From: Apricaphanius iberus
Lineage: Eukaryota; Chordata; Actinopteri; Cyprinodontiformes; Aphaniidae
DNA: 64,000 bases
Direction of reading: 5' to 3'
Assembly: GCA_028564705.1 (NCBI GenBank)
Contig: JAPXFQ010001666.1
Span: 62,001-126,000 of the forward strand
A program made the translations under genes and the position numbers. Below the pieces are notes generated by a model. That model made no database searches. It was not told where the DNA came from and worked only from the letters and a program-made list of their open reading frames with translations. This document shows, in pieces, positions 11,836 to 24,404 of the stretch. Numbering within the stretch: position 1 is the stretch's first letter; each line of letters starts with the position of its first letter.

Positions 11836-12019
11836 AAATGTACTTAATGAGATAACTTTTTTTCCTACTTCATCATTCATAACAACCCAAAGGAGGCTTC
11901 ACATTTCCTTCCAAGAAGTTAACAAAACTCTTGGTCTCCAGCAACTTTGGAAACGTCCTCTAGGCGAAGGAAGGTCAGGGAAGAATGTTTTTGCCAGGAT
12001 CCTTTCATTACCCTGACTA

Positions 12020-12880
12020 CAGAAGCTGGCCTGAATGAGCCGTTTGTTGGAAATGAGGTGGAAAGCGGGGTAAAGCGGAGTATCCCCCACCAGCCTGGTC
12101 TGGCACCGGACCGAGCCGGTACCGCTCTCAGAGGAAGCAGAGCCGCGAGGAGAGTTTAGGGCTGTGGGTTTTTTAATAAATGTGTGCGCGGACAGGATGT
12201 ACTGAGATAATGCTTAGAACAGCTCGGTGCTGCCTGTACCACACAGGCTGATGCAAATTGAGCTAAAATTACCTCTTCAGTATGACACTGGCAATTTGTA
12301 CTGCAGACCTAAAAAAGAAACAGCCGGGGTAATTAGAGTCAGCGGAAAACTACGGTTTGACGTTGCCCTGCCCTGGATTTCCAGATAATACTCTATTAAA
12401 AAGTGAGGCCAGACTTTCAAAACAGGTCACTCTCACTAACCCTCCCTCCCATCTCCATTTTCTTCCTCCTTCCTCCTCCTCCTGCTCCTTCCGCCACCCA
12501 CCTCTCTGGAGCTGGAACAAAAGCTACCTCCGCCTCCCCTCCCCATCTCCTGCCTTTTCCATTTTATCGGTGACAGCTGCCGGCAAACTGACTCGCGGAG
12601 CGAGAGAAATGATGTGTCAGTGGAAGGTCCTTTAACCCGCACTGCTAATCTGTCACACGCCGTTTGTTGTTTACGGTTCCTTCCCGCTCGCCGACCGACC
12701 GGCCAACCGGCAGCGTTCGCCGAGCGGTAATGGCGACAGATGCTGACCCACAGAAGTGTGAATCTTGCCGATTTCTCCCTGCTGTCAACCTGTAAATTAC
12801 AGCTATCTGGAGTAATTAGACCCGATAAAACCCTTCCAAGCTTCACCCCCCCATTCAGGCATACGTACACAGACTTGGCC
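12020..12880. other. Candidate regulatory island
   Basis: Unique and unlike the transposon debris around it. Two blocks stand out: 12160-12340 (GGATGTACTGAGATAATGC, GGCTGATGCAAATTGAGC) and 12720-12835 (GGTAATGGCGACAGATGCTG, then AATTACAGCTATCTGGAGTA with TAATTA at 12813-12818). ATGCAAAT at 12251-12258 is a perfect POU octamer. Proposed as enhancer-like sequence. Confidence 0.42.
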
Positions 12881-13784
12881 TGTCCCTGACCTGGGCGTGT
12901 GCCATTTGGAAACAGAGCGCTCCAGACTTTTTACTTTTAGGATTCATCCAATTCAGGTGAAAGGAATATGAACATGTCAGATTTGACCTTTGCTTTACAA
13001 GAAATGTTTTTCTCCAGCTCTTGTCTAAATCTCCCCATAGACCTTCAAGATTTAGTCTCAGTAATTTTATATTCCTGAAGATGCCACCCTGAAAAGGAAC
13101 AAAAAAACAAATGATATACTGATAAAGAAAATATAAAACTATTTACTGAGGGCAATAATATTGTCCAGGGACTTCAAACAAAAATTGTAAGCATTATTAT
13201 TGGTGCAAAAATGAATTTCTCTGCAGAAAGATGACAAAATAAATTAGTATCTTGACTAAAGTTTGTCATTTTATTAATAGCTCTTGTATGTTGTCTTGAT
13301 GCAATGATGTTTGGGGTGCCACATGTCGGTTAAGATTCTGATAATTAGAAAGAGATTTTTGCGTGTAATGAACGTTTCCAATTAATTGTCTTCATCTGCT
13401 CCTCTTTTTCTCAAAGAAAATTCTGACAATATTCAATTTGAATATGTTTTATACATCTCTTCTTATGTATACGTATTTACATTTAACTACTGATTTACCA
13501 GTAGTTTTTAAAACCTTTCTCATATTTTCATTGGATAAACATATATGTACAACAAGACAATGGAGTGACCTTTGTCTGCCAGTTATCATTTAAGTAAAAT
13601 ACACTCCAAGGCCTTCTCTTTGGAATAGACTACCTGTGCTTCATTCTTTTAAAAACAGTAGAATTTTTTGTTAATTAAAAATATGCTTAAGATAACTATG
13701 TGTGTTTTTATATTTGTGATGTACTATATGTGACTTTTTTATCTGCTGCGAAAATAGCTAATGTCATTAGGGAGGTGGCTTAAA
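12881..13784. other. AT-rich spacer, nothing recognised
   Basis: No coding or element features. Contains repeated short AT words only. Confidence 0.45.
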
Positions 13785-13920
13785 TAGAATGGCTAAGGTT
13801 ATCCTATGCTATCTCTGTATTCATGCTGCTATAGCCTTAGAATGTTGAAGGAAAGACTGACCATTTTTCTTCACTCTTCTACTTTTCTCTTCTACTACTC
13901 ATCAGATGTATTTTTTACTG
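13785..13920 (+). mobile_element. L2-type LINE 3' fragment
   Basis: TCATGCTGCTATAGCCTTAG and GACTGACCATTTTTCTTCAC with CTTCTACTTTTCTCTTCTAC duplicate the element at 47340-47420. It is a short, truncated copy. Confidence 0.7.
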
Positions 13921-14136
13921 TTATTTTGGCTGTTAAAGGTCTCATTTACTGGTGTTTTTATATATTTTCAATGTTCTCTGGTGTGAAAGAATGCCCTCTG
14001 AGTCGGTTTCTGTAAAAAAATAATAATTCCCAGTCTATTTCAGTTTAGGGGCTGGCTTATTAAGATTAATGACATGCAAGTTTCTGTCTTCTGATTGGCT
14101 AACTGCAACACTACTCTTACACTGTCTCTGATTACT

Positions 14137-14830
14137 AAAATCAAATCAAATCAAATCAAACTTTATTTATAAAGCGCTTTTCAAACAAAGAAAGTTACTC
14201 AAAGTGCTTTACAGATTTTAAATAACCCCACAACCCCCCCTTCAAAAATAAAATCATCAATGCAAATACAACCCCCTCCCAACCCAACCCATCAGCCATA
14301 CTCACTCACACACACACTTAGAAGCTACAAAAAGCGGGCTGAGTACAGATGAGCCAGGAAATGCCATCATGGGAGCCATCTGCATCAGCAGCAGCAGATC
14401 AACAGCAGCAGCCAAGGCTCCGACCCAGAGCGCCCAGAGGAGGGAGGGCTGGTACCTCCACCTCCACCAAAGCGCTACCTGGGTGGCACCCAGGCAGCCA
14501 CAGCCGACCACTGCCCCCGATGCAGAGGGCCCCCCCAGAGAGGAAACACTGGCAAGAAAGATTAAAATACATTAAAATATAAAGTTAATAAAATATAAAG
14601 TATATAAAGTATAAAACAATAAGTGTAAAACAAATAACAAAAATGCAAAGCAGATTAATAAATAAACAGTTAAAAGCTAAACTAAAAATTAAATCAGGTA
14701 AAACATGCTTAGCGATTAAAAATATATTAATAAATAATAATTAGTTAAAGACTAAGCTAAAAAGGTGAGTCTTGAGCCTGCTCTTAAAAACATGAACGTT
14801 CTCTGTGGCCCTGAGATCCTCTGGGATCTA
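14137..14830 (-). mobile_element. LINE/SINE-like element, family B, reverse orientation
   Basis: Begins with AAATCAAATCAAATC repeats and ACTTTATTTATAAAGCGCTT, the reverse complement of the tail at 50690-50820. It continues with a GC-rich stretch (14340-14540), an AT-rich part, and AAGGTGAGTCTTGAGCCTGC at 14761, a common segment of this fish repeat family. Small frames in the GC-rich part are not genes. Confidence 0.75.
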
Positions 14831-16589
14831 GGTTTTTTTGTCTCAGTAACATGAGACAAAAAACATGCAGGTATTTAGACTTAGATGGAATTTACTCCCC
14901 AGTTTAGGTAGCATTACCAACCAAGACGCACGACTGACAAACAACAACCTTCCAAAATACACACATTTATTTACAAAAGAAAAATAAGATACACATTTTA
15001 ATCACCCAAGCTAGTAACACACACTACTGATTAAAATAAATGAATAACTACCTAAAATAAAAGAAACAATGAAGCGATGAATATGCAATAAAATGGAAAA
15101 TAGATTCTGATGTCACAGTTCTGTAGGAATCTGAATGCTTAAAGACCAAGGCTTATATTGCAAAGCTGGAATGAAAGCTGAATTAGTTTACTAATTGTGA
15201 CTAGTTAAACTAATTCGCACCATTGATTTCTGACTAAATCAATAAACACTGTACGAAAAAACACAAAATTCATTGGATTAAGTAATGTTTTGTTTAAAAG
15301 TTATTTGGATGAAAAGTCATTAACATTTGAAAAATTACTTCTAGTTATAGATTGATCACGGCAGTAAACAATCCAATTCCAATATTTTGATGCATTAAGG
15401 CAGTTTCAAATACGGCAAGAAGATTAGTTACCTGTTTAAACAATCTACTTTAAACCAATCTCTAATTTGAACACCGTCAATAGCAATCTTGTTTAAGAAA
15501 ACGCACGTCTAAGCCACACGTGGTCTAATCTTGGCATTTAGCTTGCCTCGAACTCACGTGGTGTTGTTTAGAGCCACTCAAACATATTTATTAAACATTA
15601 AACAAAGTAAAGAAAACTCATGTCCAAATGAGCAACTCAAATTACAGGATTTAAACCGTCTCTTGGTCGGAAACACTGGTTAAAACTTCAGGTTGAATGT
15701 CCTGGTTTTACTCAAACAGATGGCAGATATCTTATACACAGTAACGAAATCACAGTGAAAACACAACCCTTTAATCTCATTTATCCTAATTTTGCCTCTG
15801 CCCAGACAGACCTTTTTGAACGATTAGCGTTCTCCAGGCTTTTTTGCGGCTGACGAGGGGAAAGGCTCAACAAGTTAGCAGACAGGCTAACAACAGGTTA
15901 TAGTAGCTAGTTAGCAGTGAACCTTGTGACTGTTGGGGACGCAGGAAGCCCACCTTTGGCTGGACGCTGGTTCGTCCAATTTGGCTAAGCAATGATTACC
16001 CTCAACTTTCGTCCACTGAAACAGTACCTCTTTCCAGCTTCTCCAGCACGACATTCATCTGTTATCGGCTCCGTAGCAGTGTAAATGTGGCTTCACCTAC
16101 TTCGGGTCCCCCTTTTTCATGCTGGGGGTCGGCTCCCCTTTTCTTACGGCAGTCTGTGATACAGAACGCTTCTTTAGGCTTTGAGACAGAGTAGTGGTAT
16201 TTGTTTCATCAGTATTTGCGATACACCTGATATCAGCAGTCTGTTTCCCTTTAGAGTCATGCTGATGGCATCAAAAATGACACAGAAACTTTATATTCCT
16301 CCTCAGTTCTTTCCTTACTCCTCTCAGATTAACCCCTGCACTTAGAAAACAAAAATTAGATTTCAAAGCACTTTCATTTTAACACCCTAATAGACAAATA
16401 TAGAACGAATAAATGTTAGTCTTTTTAGTGGTAAAACCTGTTCTTGATCACATTAACTACCAATTATGTTTGGGTTTACTTTTGCAGTACATTGCTAATG
16501 TTAACTGAACTCTAATAATTTGTCATAGAAATTATTCAATTAGAATTTTTCAAAAATGATTTTTATATGATTAATGTATAAACATAAAA
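14830..16589. other. Unclassified, probably retroelement-derived
   Basis: Directly adjoins the LINE-like block on its left. 15790-16200 is GC-richer with TTTCATGCTGGGGGTCGGCT (16116) and a GCTAGTTAGC word. No terminal repeats or protein similarity found. The remainder is AT-rich. Confidence 0.3.
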
Positions 16590-17480
16590 CTGGCCTTTTC
16601 ATTAATTGCTTCTTTCTTTTTATGCCTTTAAGGCTTTGAGAATCGATGGTGGCAGATCCACTGAAACTCCAGAGGTGAGTCTTGGACTAATCTTGCCGTT
16701 CGTCCTCTACTTATCCTCGCAGAGGTTTTTGCAGGGACAGCAGGGTTTTTCAAAGATGTCAGCGTCGGGGCCACCTCTTCGTGCCCTCACATCCTTGTTC
16801 AGCTCACGATCGCCATGGCTGCCACCGCTGCCGAGCATGCCCTTAAAGGCGGGGCCTCTGCCCTTTTAGGTAACCCAGTCGATAGAAAAGGTCACGCAGC
16901 CGGGTCTTGTCATCCTCTATCTCCACCACCTCCTCCTTCTCCTCCAACACTCGGTGCCCACTTCCTGAGCATCGGAGCCAATCACTTTCCACCCTTCACC
17001 ATCTTGCCGCCAATGCCGAGCGACAATCTGTCACAGGGGCACTGGGAGATGCCACCCCGCCGTCCGCCTTCCGCACACTGCCGTAATAGCTTCTAGCAGC
17101 CTTAAAAGGATAAGGAGCCGACAAAATAAGGCAGGAGAGTGAGATGAAATGGGTGAGAGGATGGCATCTCCCGCCAACCCCTCCTTCTTGCCTCACCCCA
17201 CAGTGGCCGGGTCGCTTTGCACGATACTTCAGTGAATAAATGAGTCGTTTTAATCCGACTGACAAGCTGGCATTGCCCAGCCCTGCCCTCCATCTGTACC
17301 GGTCGGCCAGCGCAGCAGCAGGCCCCAGGCAGCCCGATGTGCCAATCCAACACGCAGCTTATCCTGGCCGTAGCTTCAGGGACAGAAGGGTTAGAGCTCC
17401 ATGCGGCAGCTACCTTCCCCACCAAAAGAGCTATTTATATAAGAAAGGGATTAGCTGGTGGAGGCTTTGATGCACCGAAA
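16590..17480. other. Candidate regulatory island
   Basis: GC-rich unique interval with CTCACGATCGCCATGGCTGC (16803), CCGCCAATGCCGAGCGACAA (17008) and GGCCGGGTCGCTTTGCACGA (17203). Overlapping open frames on both strands are of low complexity (proline- and serine-rich) and not recognisable as protein. Confidence 0.4.
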
Positions 17481-17769
17481 AAATGCAGATTTCTTCTCAT
17501 CTTGCACTGTTGCACAATTCAGGGGGAATTCTTCAAATAACCCCTTGCTTTTACTTGTCATTAAATAATGCAATTTGGCAAATTCCATTTTGTCACTTTT
17601 AAGGCAACTACAAAGTTGCGTAAAAGTATGACACGAACTTGATAACACTTGGTATCTACAAATTACAGATTATCGTAACATGACACATTAGGGTGTCCAT
17701 TTTGACATTTTTTTCCAGCATCATGCTGTGGGGGGTGGGGTGGGGGGTGTCGATATATATAGAGGATCA
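17481..17769. other. Spacer with G-rich run
   Basis: Contains GTGGGGGGTGGGGTGGGG at 17731, a possible G-quadruplex-forming run on plus, next to the decayed Tc1 end. Otherwise unclassified. Confidence 0.4.
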
Positions 17770-18345
17770 TATTATATGATTTTTAAAGAATTTATTTGTA
17801 TAATGGTGCAGAAAAAGAGAATTTAGCACCTATGAGTAACCAAGAATTCTGGCCCACACAGACTTCTCACTTCTTCTTTAAGGAACTATTCTCCACTCAT
17901 TATCTGTATTAATAGCACCTGTTTGAAAGTATTAGCAGTATGAAAGACACATATCCACACCTTTAAACAGTCATACTTCAACCTCCACCATGGAAAACCC
18001 CAGAAAACTGTTCAAGGACACAAGGGACAAGATTGTACACCTGCACAAGACTGAGCCAATTTCCAACAACCAAACAACTTAGCTTGAAAAAGGAATAAAT
18101 ACAAGATCCTTGACAATCTCCCTTGACCTGGGGCTTAATGTAAGGTCACATCTCGTGGGATACATTATCTTGAGAACGATGAGGAGACAGCCCAGAACTA
18201 CATGGGGGGAGATGGTCAATGACCTGAAGAGATCTGGGACTACAGTAAGAAAGGTTATTATTAATAACTCATAAAGTTTTAACGGATTAAAATCCTGCTG
18301 TGCTCGAAAGGTCCCCTTGCTTAAATGCAGGTTGCAGGTTAAATA
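17770..18345 (+). mobile_element. Tc1-like transposon 5' half, family A
   Basis: From ATGATTTTTAAAGAATTTAT (17777, inner terminal repeat) through GGCACCTG-like and AAACAGTCATACTTCAACCTCC (17968) to the transposase start. ATGGAAAACCCCAGAAAACT (17991) opens the N-terminus, then GGACACAAGGGACAAGATTG (18018), ACCTGGGGCTTAATG (18127), ACTACATGGGGGGAGATGGT (18197) and GGATTAAAATCCTGCTGTGC (18284). These follow the order of the helix-turn-helix half. Frameshifts and stops are present. The outer left terminus is missing. Confidence 0.78.
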
Positions 18346-19384
18346 CTTGCTAATATGCATGTAAAATAATGTACAAAAATACCATTTGAAATGTTTAGTG
18401 AGGTTATTTTAAATTTCATTATGCGTAACCTCAAAACGTTAGTTTAAAAGTTTCATAATCTTGATCGGTGACATAAGGTGGGGGAGTCTTATTGCTCTAT
18501 GCTGCTTTCTCATTTTCTTGTCATCAGATCCTGTGGTTGTGTTCTCAAGAGTCGGTGTGTTGATTAGCTTTGGATTGTGATAATTTTTCTTAAAAATGTT
18601 AAATTATTATGTTTGCTGTACAAAGACCAGCCTTTAGGCACATGGAGCCCATTTCCAAAGAACCCCCCCCCCACCCAATAATAGGCAGCATTTTCGTATC
18701 TGGCTGCCTGCATTTTACGCAGCTAAACTGCCGTCAACTTGTGCTTTGGCTATAGAAAACTCTTGAAATTTATGGTGCTCACTTCAGACCAAAGGATTAA
18801 AATACCACCTATGCGACGGAGGTAGACCGAAGCAAAGATCATAGAATCTGACCAGCCAGCGTGCTGCGGTGCTTACAGTTTCATGGGACTGCTGTCCGCA
18901 GCTGCTTTTAACTGCAGCAGCCGACTGGGAAACACGGCCGGATCTTTCAGAAGCTCAGCTCTATGCAGACGGGATCTCTGCTGTTTAAGTCTTTTAGTCT
19001 AAAATCTACTAATTTCTAGATTTGTTGAAAGATTGCTATCAAATAGTAGAATCAACGGGTTTTAAATAAAAAAAGTAAAGCTAACTTGTAGCACCAAGGC
19101 TAAGCGTTAGCGTCGGCTAGCATTGGTATGATTTGGGCTCTAATGCTTCTCCTGCTGTCCTCCTCGTCTCTCTGTGTTATCTGGATAGGCAGTAGGCTCA
19201 TAGCTGTATGGCTGTGGTTCATAATGTCTTGTTGTAAGTGTTTAACATTTAATCTGTGTCAAAGTCACCATTAGAATCCATAGTTTTCTATTGATTGAGC
19301 TGACAGGACTCCCCTACCACACATCACTTCCGGTTTGGCATTCTCACAAAAAATTTTTTTTGGAAAGTGTTCCTCTTATATTTA
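18346..19384. other. Insert between two halves of the Tc1 copy
   Basis: A full Tc1 element would need about 350 bp here, but 1,040 bp are present and do not resemble transposase. C-run AACCCCCCCCCCAC at 18660. GC-rich words CTGCAGCAGCCGACTGGG at 18914 and GCGTTAGCGTCGGCTAGC near 19104 suggest a second transposon. Ends not resolved. Confidence 0.4.
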
Positions 19385-19962
19385 TCTAAATTATGGTCCA
19401 TATTAAGGAAAGGATGAATGGTTCCATGTATAGTGAGATTTTGGGCAAAAACCTCCGTCTGTCAGGGAGAGCATTGATGATGAAACATGGCTGGATCTTC
19501 CAGCATGAGAATGATCTCAAACACGCCACCTATGCAACGAAGGAGTGGCAACACATACAATTCAAGGTTCTAGAGTGGTCTAGCCAGCTTCCAGACCTCA
19601 ATCCAACAGAGAATATGTGTAGGGAGTTAAAAGTCTGTGTTGCCCAGCAACAGCCCCAAAATGTCACAGCTCTAGAGGTGATCTACGTGGAGGAATGGGC
19701 CAAAATACCGGCTACAGTGTGTGAAAACTTTGTGAAGACCTACAGGAAACTTTTGACCTGTCACTGACAACCAAGGTTACAGTATAAAGTATTGAGGTGC
19801 GATTTTACATTCTCTAAAAATCGTAAAATGTGACTGTCGATTTTTTTACTTCCTGTCTCCCACAGTTGTACCTGATGAAAATTACATAACTTTCTCATCA
19901 TTTTAAGTTGGACAAATTTGCACAGATCCGCTGCCACTAAATACTTTTATGCCCTACTGTAT
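19385..19962 (+). mobile_element. Tc1-like transposase C-terminal part and right terminus, family A
   Basis: Frame 19393-19767 (124 aa) is the C-terminal third of Tc1/mariner transposase: [20 protein letters not shown] holds the second catalytic aspartate region (intact relatives have DNDPKH; here ENDLKH, so the Asp is replaced by Glu). [17 protein letters not shown] follows with the third-acid motif (usually PDLNPIEN). [20 protein letters not shown] ends the protein. The right terminal repeat closes at TACTTTTATGCCCTACTGTA (19943-19962). The frame is intact over this part, but the second catalytic residue is changed and the N-terminal half is frameshifted. Confidence 0.88.
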
Positions 19963-20359
19963 ATATATAATAAATAAACAAATGGATAAAGTAAAAAATG
20001 AATATAAAAAGTGAAATAACAATAATGAAATAATATTAAAAAAGACGACTCTGAAAAAAAAAAACATTCCCAGACAAACTCCAAAGACCTACTGCAGTTT
20101 AAGCAAAACATAGATCTAGAAAATACTGAGCGTGGACACAACTGGCACACTTCCATACCTTTGTTTAGAGAAATGTTGAGAACCATTTACTGTTTTTCTT
20201 TTCCTAAACAATAACATTCTACTTTGCGTTGGTCTCTCACATAAAACCCACCGCTTAACTTCATTGTTGGAACACCGAATTTAATCTTTAATATGTGTCT
20301 CTCAGCTTATTGCATGATTTTCAATAATTCAGTGAATGCAGAAATAAATGAAAGTGAAA

Positions 20360-21874
20360 CTACCACCAAGGCATTTCTTTTGCCGCATCATCCTTTGGCA
20401 CGGTGCAAGGACTAATGCACCGTTGGTCCGCCTTCCCGAGTGAAACAACCCAGAGGGAGCTAAAAAACACTTGGCCGCAGGAGGTGCTAAACCCTCTGCT
20501 CCATTTCCTCTCTCCACAAGCTCCTCTACACTCCCTCACTTTGGCCATGTGTCCCCTCCAAGTCGTTTGGGAAGGGGACCTAGTAACATTTGAGTGCCCA
20601 ATTAAGCGCAGGGGCTTGGTCCGTGGCCCCCCTAGGGGTCCCATTCAGGCGTGTCACGGACGAACCACGCACACACTCGCATGAGTCCTCACCCCATCCC
20701 ACCCTGTTGTTCTTTTTCATGCTCACTTCCCCCGTCTGTTCGGCCTCTTTTCCACACAAACACCCTCCCTCTCCGGTTAAAGGTCCCCCGCAGATCTGAT
20801 TGCAGCTTATCTTTGGAACAGGAGGTTATGGCTGTTTGATCCATGGCAGCCGGACCCGTTGCCAGTTCTGCACCAGGGCCCTGGAAGCCGCACATTAGCC
20901 GGGGGAGGTTCTCCCGCTGCGGTGCCGAGGATCCAAAGGCTCAATGTTTTGCTGCTTGTTTGATGAAAGATTAAGCACTGTTTTCTCAAATTAGCCTGGA
21001 AAACATGAAGCGTAGAGATAAAAGAAGATATTCTTTATCCACAAGGTCAACAAGGCGCTCATTATCACTAAGATTGAATAATTACAGAACTTAAAAATAA
21101 AGCTAGAGCTCCAAGTTACCACAGAGGGGCCTTTTTGAAGTGTTAAATCACTGCTTATTCCCTAAACCAAAGTGAAAGAGCATCGCTGGATAATTTAGGT
21201 TACAGGCTCGGCAGTGACAGCTGGGCAACATTGAGAGCCAACCAAATCGACATAAATCACTGCCTCCCTTCTTTTTTTTTAATAAGTAGGTTAATATCTC
21301 AGAACGCTGTTTAATGTTTAATTCAGAGCGGAGACAGAGACGGTGTAAAGGGACGGCAAGTCTTTTTCCAACGTTGGCGGGAGGTGGAGGGCCGGGCAGG
21401 GTTTGGCACGTCCCCTCGGTCGCTCCGGCGCACGCCGGCCCTCACCAGCCGTCTCCAAATTAAACAACTGCTTTGTGAGTGTGCCGCCATAACTATTCAT
21501 CACAAATAAATACTTAAGTGCAAGAGCTTAGCACCCCGCTGCTTTACACTTATACCTATTTTTTTCTCTTCCTGTCACCTGATTGTCCTCCATTGCTTCT
21601 TTTCCTCTGAGTGCTGCAGTGCCCTTCAACTTGGTAATGTGCTCTAACCCATGTGCCAAGCCTCCCCGCTCGGTGCCCAACATCCTTTGCCCTCACCTGA
21701 GACCTCGTCCCAACAGGACTCCAGAGTTCCAAAGTTCAACAGTCTTCCTATTTTTTTTCGCCCCTCATCGTCCAAACAAAGTTCAAAAACACTCACCACC
21801 CTCTAAACCATACGCGGGGGCAAAAGTCCACCTCAGCCGTCCTCTACGTTTGCTTTTTGGAAGGTGATCCGATG

Positions 21875-21913
<39 letters not shown>

Positions 21914-22330
21914 TGTTTTTTTTCAATGCTTGGTAGGCTGGCTGGCTCCGTTGCAACGCCGCATGTGCTGGCGTGGAGGCTGCGGCTGGATGGGTTTCGC
22001 TCGGAAGCTGATGAATTGCAAGCGAGATGCGGAGAGGCAGCCGGCGAGTTGCTCCGGCGAGCGGCCCGTCACGCGCCATCACCGCCTGCTCGCGTGATGA
22101 GGGAAATCAGAGAGACAGCGCTGACAACTCAATTTAACACTAGATCTGGAGGTAGCCAGAGTGCCACTGCGTTCTGGATAATTGATAACCTCGCCTTCAC
22201 CTCGCCACACCTTCACTCGACCTCATATTCGCCACTCCTCAGATCGTCATCGACCCAAATCAACACTCCGACAGATTGTCTAACAGCTTTAAAGGTTCTA
22301 TAAATCTTTATTTGAGTGGTTACGGCAGTT
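20360..22330. other. Candidate regulatory island with central (CA)n
   Basis: Long GC-richer unique interval. Blocks: TTGGTCCGTGGCCCCCCTAG (20615), GGTTCTCCCGCTGCGGTGCC (20906), CTCCGGCGCACGCCGGCCCT (21423), GCCGGCGAGTTGCTCCGGCG (22040). A (CA)15 run lies at 21879-21909. Several 60-150-aa frames on both strands overlap each other and resemble nothing known, consistent with non-coding GC-rich DNA. Confidence 0.4.
21879..21909. repeat. (CA)15 microsatellite
   Basis: Perfect ACAC run of 31 bp followed by AGAG. Confidence 0.95.
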
Positions 22331-22424
22331 TAACCTCCAATGGCTTGCAAATCTGCTCACACTCCAGAATATTTTTACATTTTGTCACAGCTGAACACTG
22401 CAATCTATGCATTGGAGCATGCTA

Positions 22425-22602
22425 CATGGTGGCCTTTCTTCATGGAGTTTGCATGTGTTCCCTCTCCATCTGTGGATTATCTCTGGTTACTCTGTCTTCC
22501 TCCCACAGTTGCCTTTGGTAGTTCTCTGTTTATCTGTGTCCAGGGTGTCCGGCTCTCGGCCATAGACCTCCAAAGACAAGTAGGTAGATGATGAATGGAC
22601 AA
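22425..22602. repeat. Decayed copy of a common teleost dispersed repeat
   Basis: The series TTCATGGAGTTTGCATGTGT, CTCTGTCTTCCTCCCACAG, TGTCCAGGGTGTCCGG and TAGATGATGAATGGA follows the order of a very common fish repeat. It interrupts the terminal part of the Tc1 copy around it. Confidence 0.6.
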
Positions 22603-22825
22603 ATTGTTACATTATATTTGAATAACAATCTTAAGATTGGATGACTCTATTATATGTGCTGTAATTTTCTAGTTTCTTTTGTCCAATTGTCAGTAGATTT
22701 AGATCTAGACTTTGAATAGGCCGTTCCAACACATGGATATGCTTTGATATACATCGTTCTATTGCAGCTTTGGTTGATGCTGGACGGTGGACCTCCGCCC
22801 CAGGGTCAAGTCTTTACCTCTAACT

Positions 22826-24404
22826 TAGGGCTGGATGATAATTCAATATAAATATCTATTGATCAATAGACATGTGGAGCGATAGGCAAAAAAAGGGGTA
22901 AAATATCCAACGTAAAACTAAAGCCCAGTTTATGCCTTTCTGTTTTGACGGAGACGCATTGACGCAACGGCATTATCCAACAACGCAATGGCTCTCCGTC
23001 ACCTATGCAAGGACGCACGGAGTAGAGGCCCAATTTTTAACTATCCATCAATGGAGAGCGTATGCATCTGATTGGTGAGTTTCAGTAACAGCCAGAGATC
23101 GTTTAACCAGAATGGTGCTCTATAGTCGCTGTAATCAGTAGTTAATGCAGTGTTTGGCCACTACATGCTTTAAATTGATAATTTATCTAATCTATTCTTT
23201 TGGCGATTTTGAACACAAGGAGGTGTAGGAAAACAACAAAAAAGGCTGCTGTGTTTGTTTGCATGTGCTTCTAGAGTATTCAATGAGCTGCAGTTCTAGT
23301 AAAAAGCTTTACAGCTTAATCAAAACTTACTTTCTGTCTTCCATTGCTCCTTGAGGAAGAAATATATTCACAAGGCTAGAAAAAAAACTGAAATGACGGT
23401 GTGGTAGTAGGCAGACTCGCAATAAAAAGTTAGCACCCCCTGCTAACAATAGAGAGCGGAGAGAAAAAAGCGGAGTACTATAAACGAAAAAATTCTCTGT
23501 CAATATGTCCGCATCTGAGTGCAAATTTGCAGTCGGAGAAGCATAAACTAGGCTTTACTTCACCTCAGTCAGATGTCACAGCAAGGAGGAAGTTGTCCCG
23601 GAAAAAATGTTTCAGTGGCTCAGGTAAAATGCCATTTTGAACTGATCTTCAACGCACTAAACATAGCAATAATAAACCAAATAAAACACGGTCAGTTTTC
23701 TTAGACAGGACTCCCCTCCAATGGCTCGCTGTGAATCACTGTTACGAGACATGGGACACTTACCCGGGTCGCGATGCTAACAACACTTGCGGCTCTTAAA
23801 ATATCCACCCGGTTCTCTATCCAGTCCTCAGAAGCGAAATATGCGAAAGACTTAAAAAACAAGCAGACAAAAAAACGCAACTGGGGTTGGTTAGACCTGT
23901 TAGCTTCAGCTCTCAGTAACTTGACTGGGACCTCAGTCAATGGGCTCCATCTACACTAAGGTGAGTAGCTGGTTAGCTTTAGCTTTAGCAGCTGAACTGA
24001 CTAAGAAACAGCTTTATTGACAAGCTAAACCAAGGGTTTCAACCATTAATATAATAAAATGTCATAAAATGTTTAAAAGATTAAAAAGCATAAAGATAAG
24101 CCTTCAAGTTAAATCAATAACATAATTTTAAAAATATTTAAAGTAATTGTTAATAGCTATTAACCATAACTAGATAAATACTTGTTTGTATTTACTGATG
24201 TTACTCAGGTCTCTTGATTTGGTTATGTGTGTTACAAAGTTATGGATAAATTTTTTTTTGAAAAATTAAATTGTTTGTTAAAGTCAGTCAGTTCATTGAA
24301 AAATAAAGTGACCAGGGAGGCGATAGTTATCGATAATTATCTATATCGATAAATATGGCAATTCCCTTTACCGATATGCTCTTATTCAATATTGTCCAGC
24401 CCTA
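22826..24404. mobile_element. hAT-type element inserted in a Tc1 copy
   Basis: Left end TAGGGCTGGATGATAATTCA; reverse complement of right end TAGGGCTGGACAATATTGAA. The 8-bp flanks are CTCTAACT (22818-22825) and CTCTAATG (24405-24412), identical at 6 of 8. Subterminal ATCGATA-rich text is on the right. Length is 1,579 bp. Interior has no intact transposase. A segment at 23310-23360 matches 735-775, and 23880-24130 matches 49320-49590, so this family has other fragments in the window. Confidence 0.8.

Noticed and set aside
12436..12870. 144-aa minus-strand frame
   Set aside because: Arg/Glu/Gly-rich end comes from a pyrimidine-rich tract; no family similarity.
14349..14582. Gln/Ala/Pro-rich frames that could suggest a regulatory protein
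   Set aside because: They lie in a dispersed element of the LINE/SINE-like family B, not a gene.
21857..22303. 148-aa frame beginning in a (CA)n run
   Set aside because: It starts with repeated His/Thr from the microsatellite and continues through GC-rich DNA without recognisable protein.
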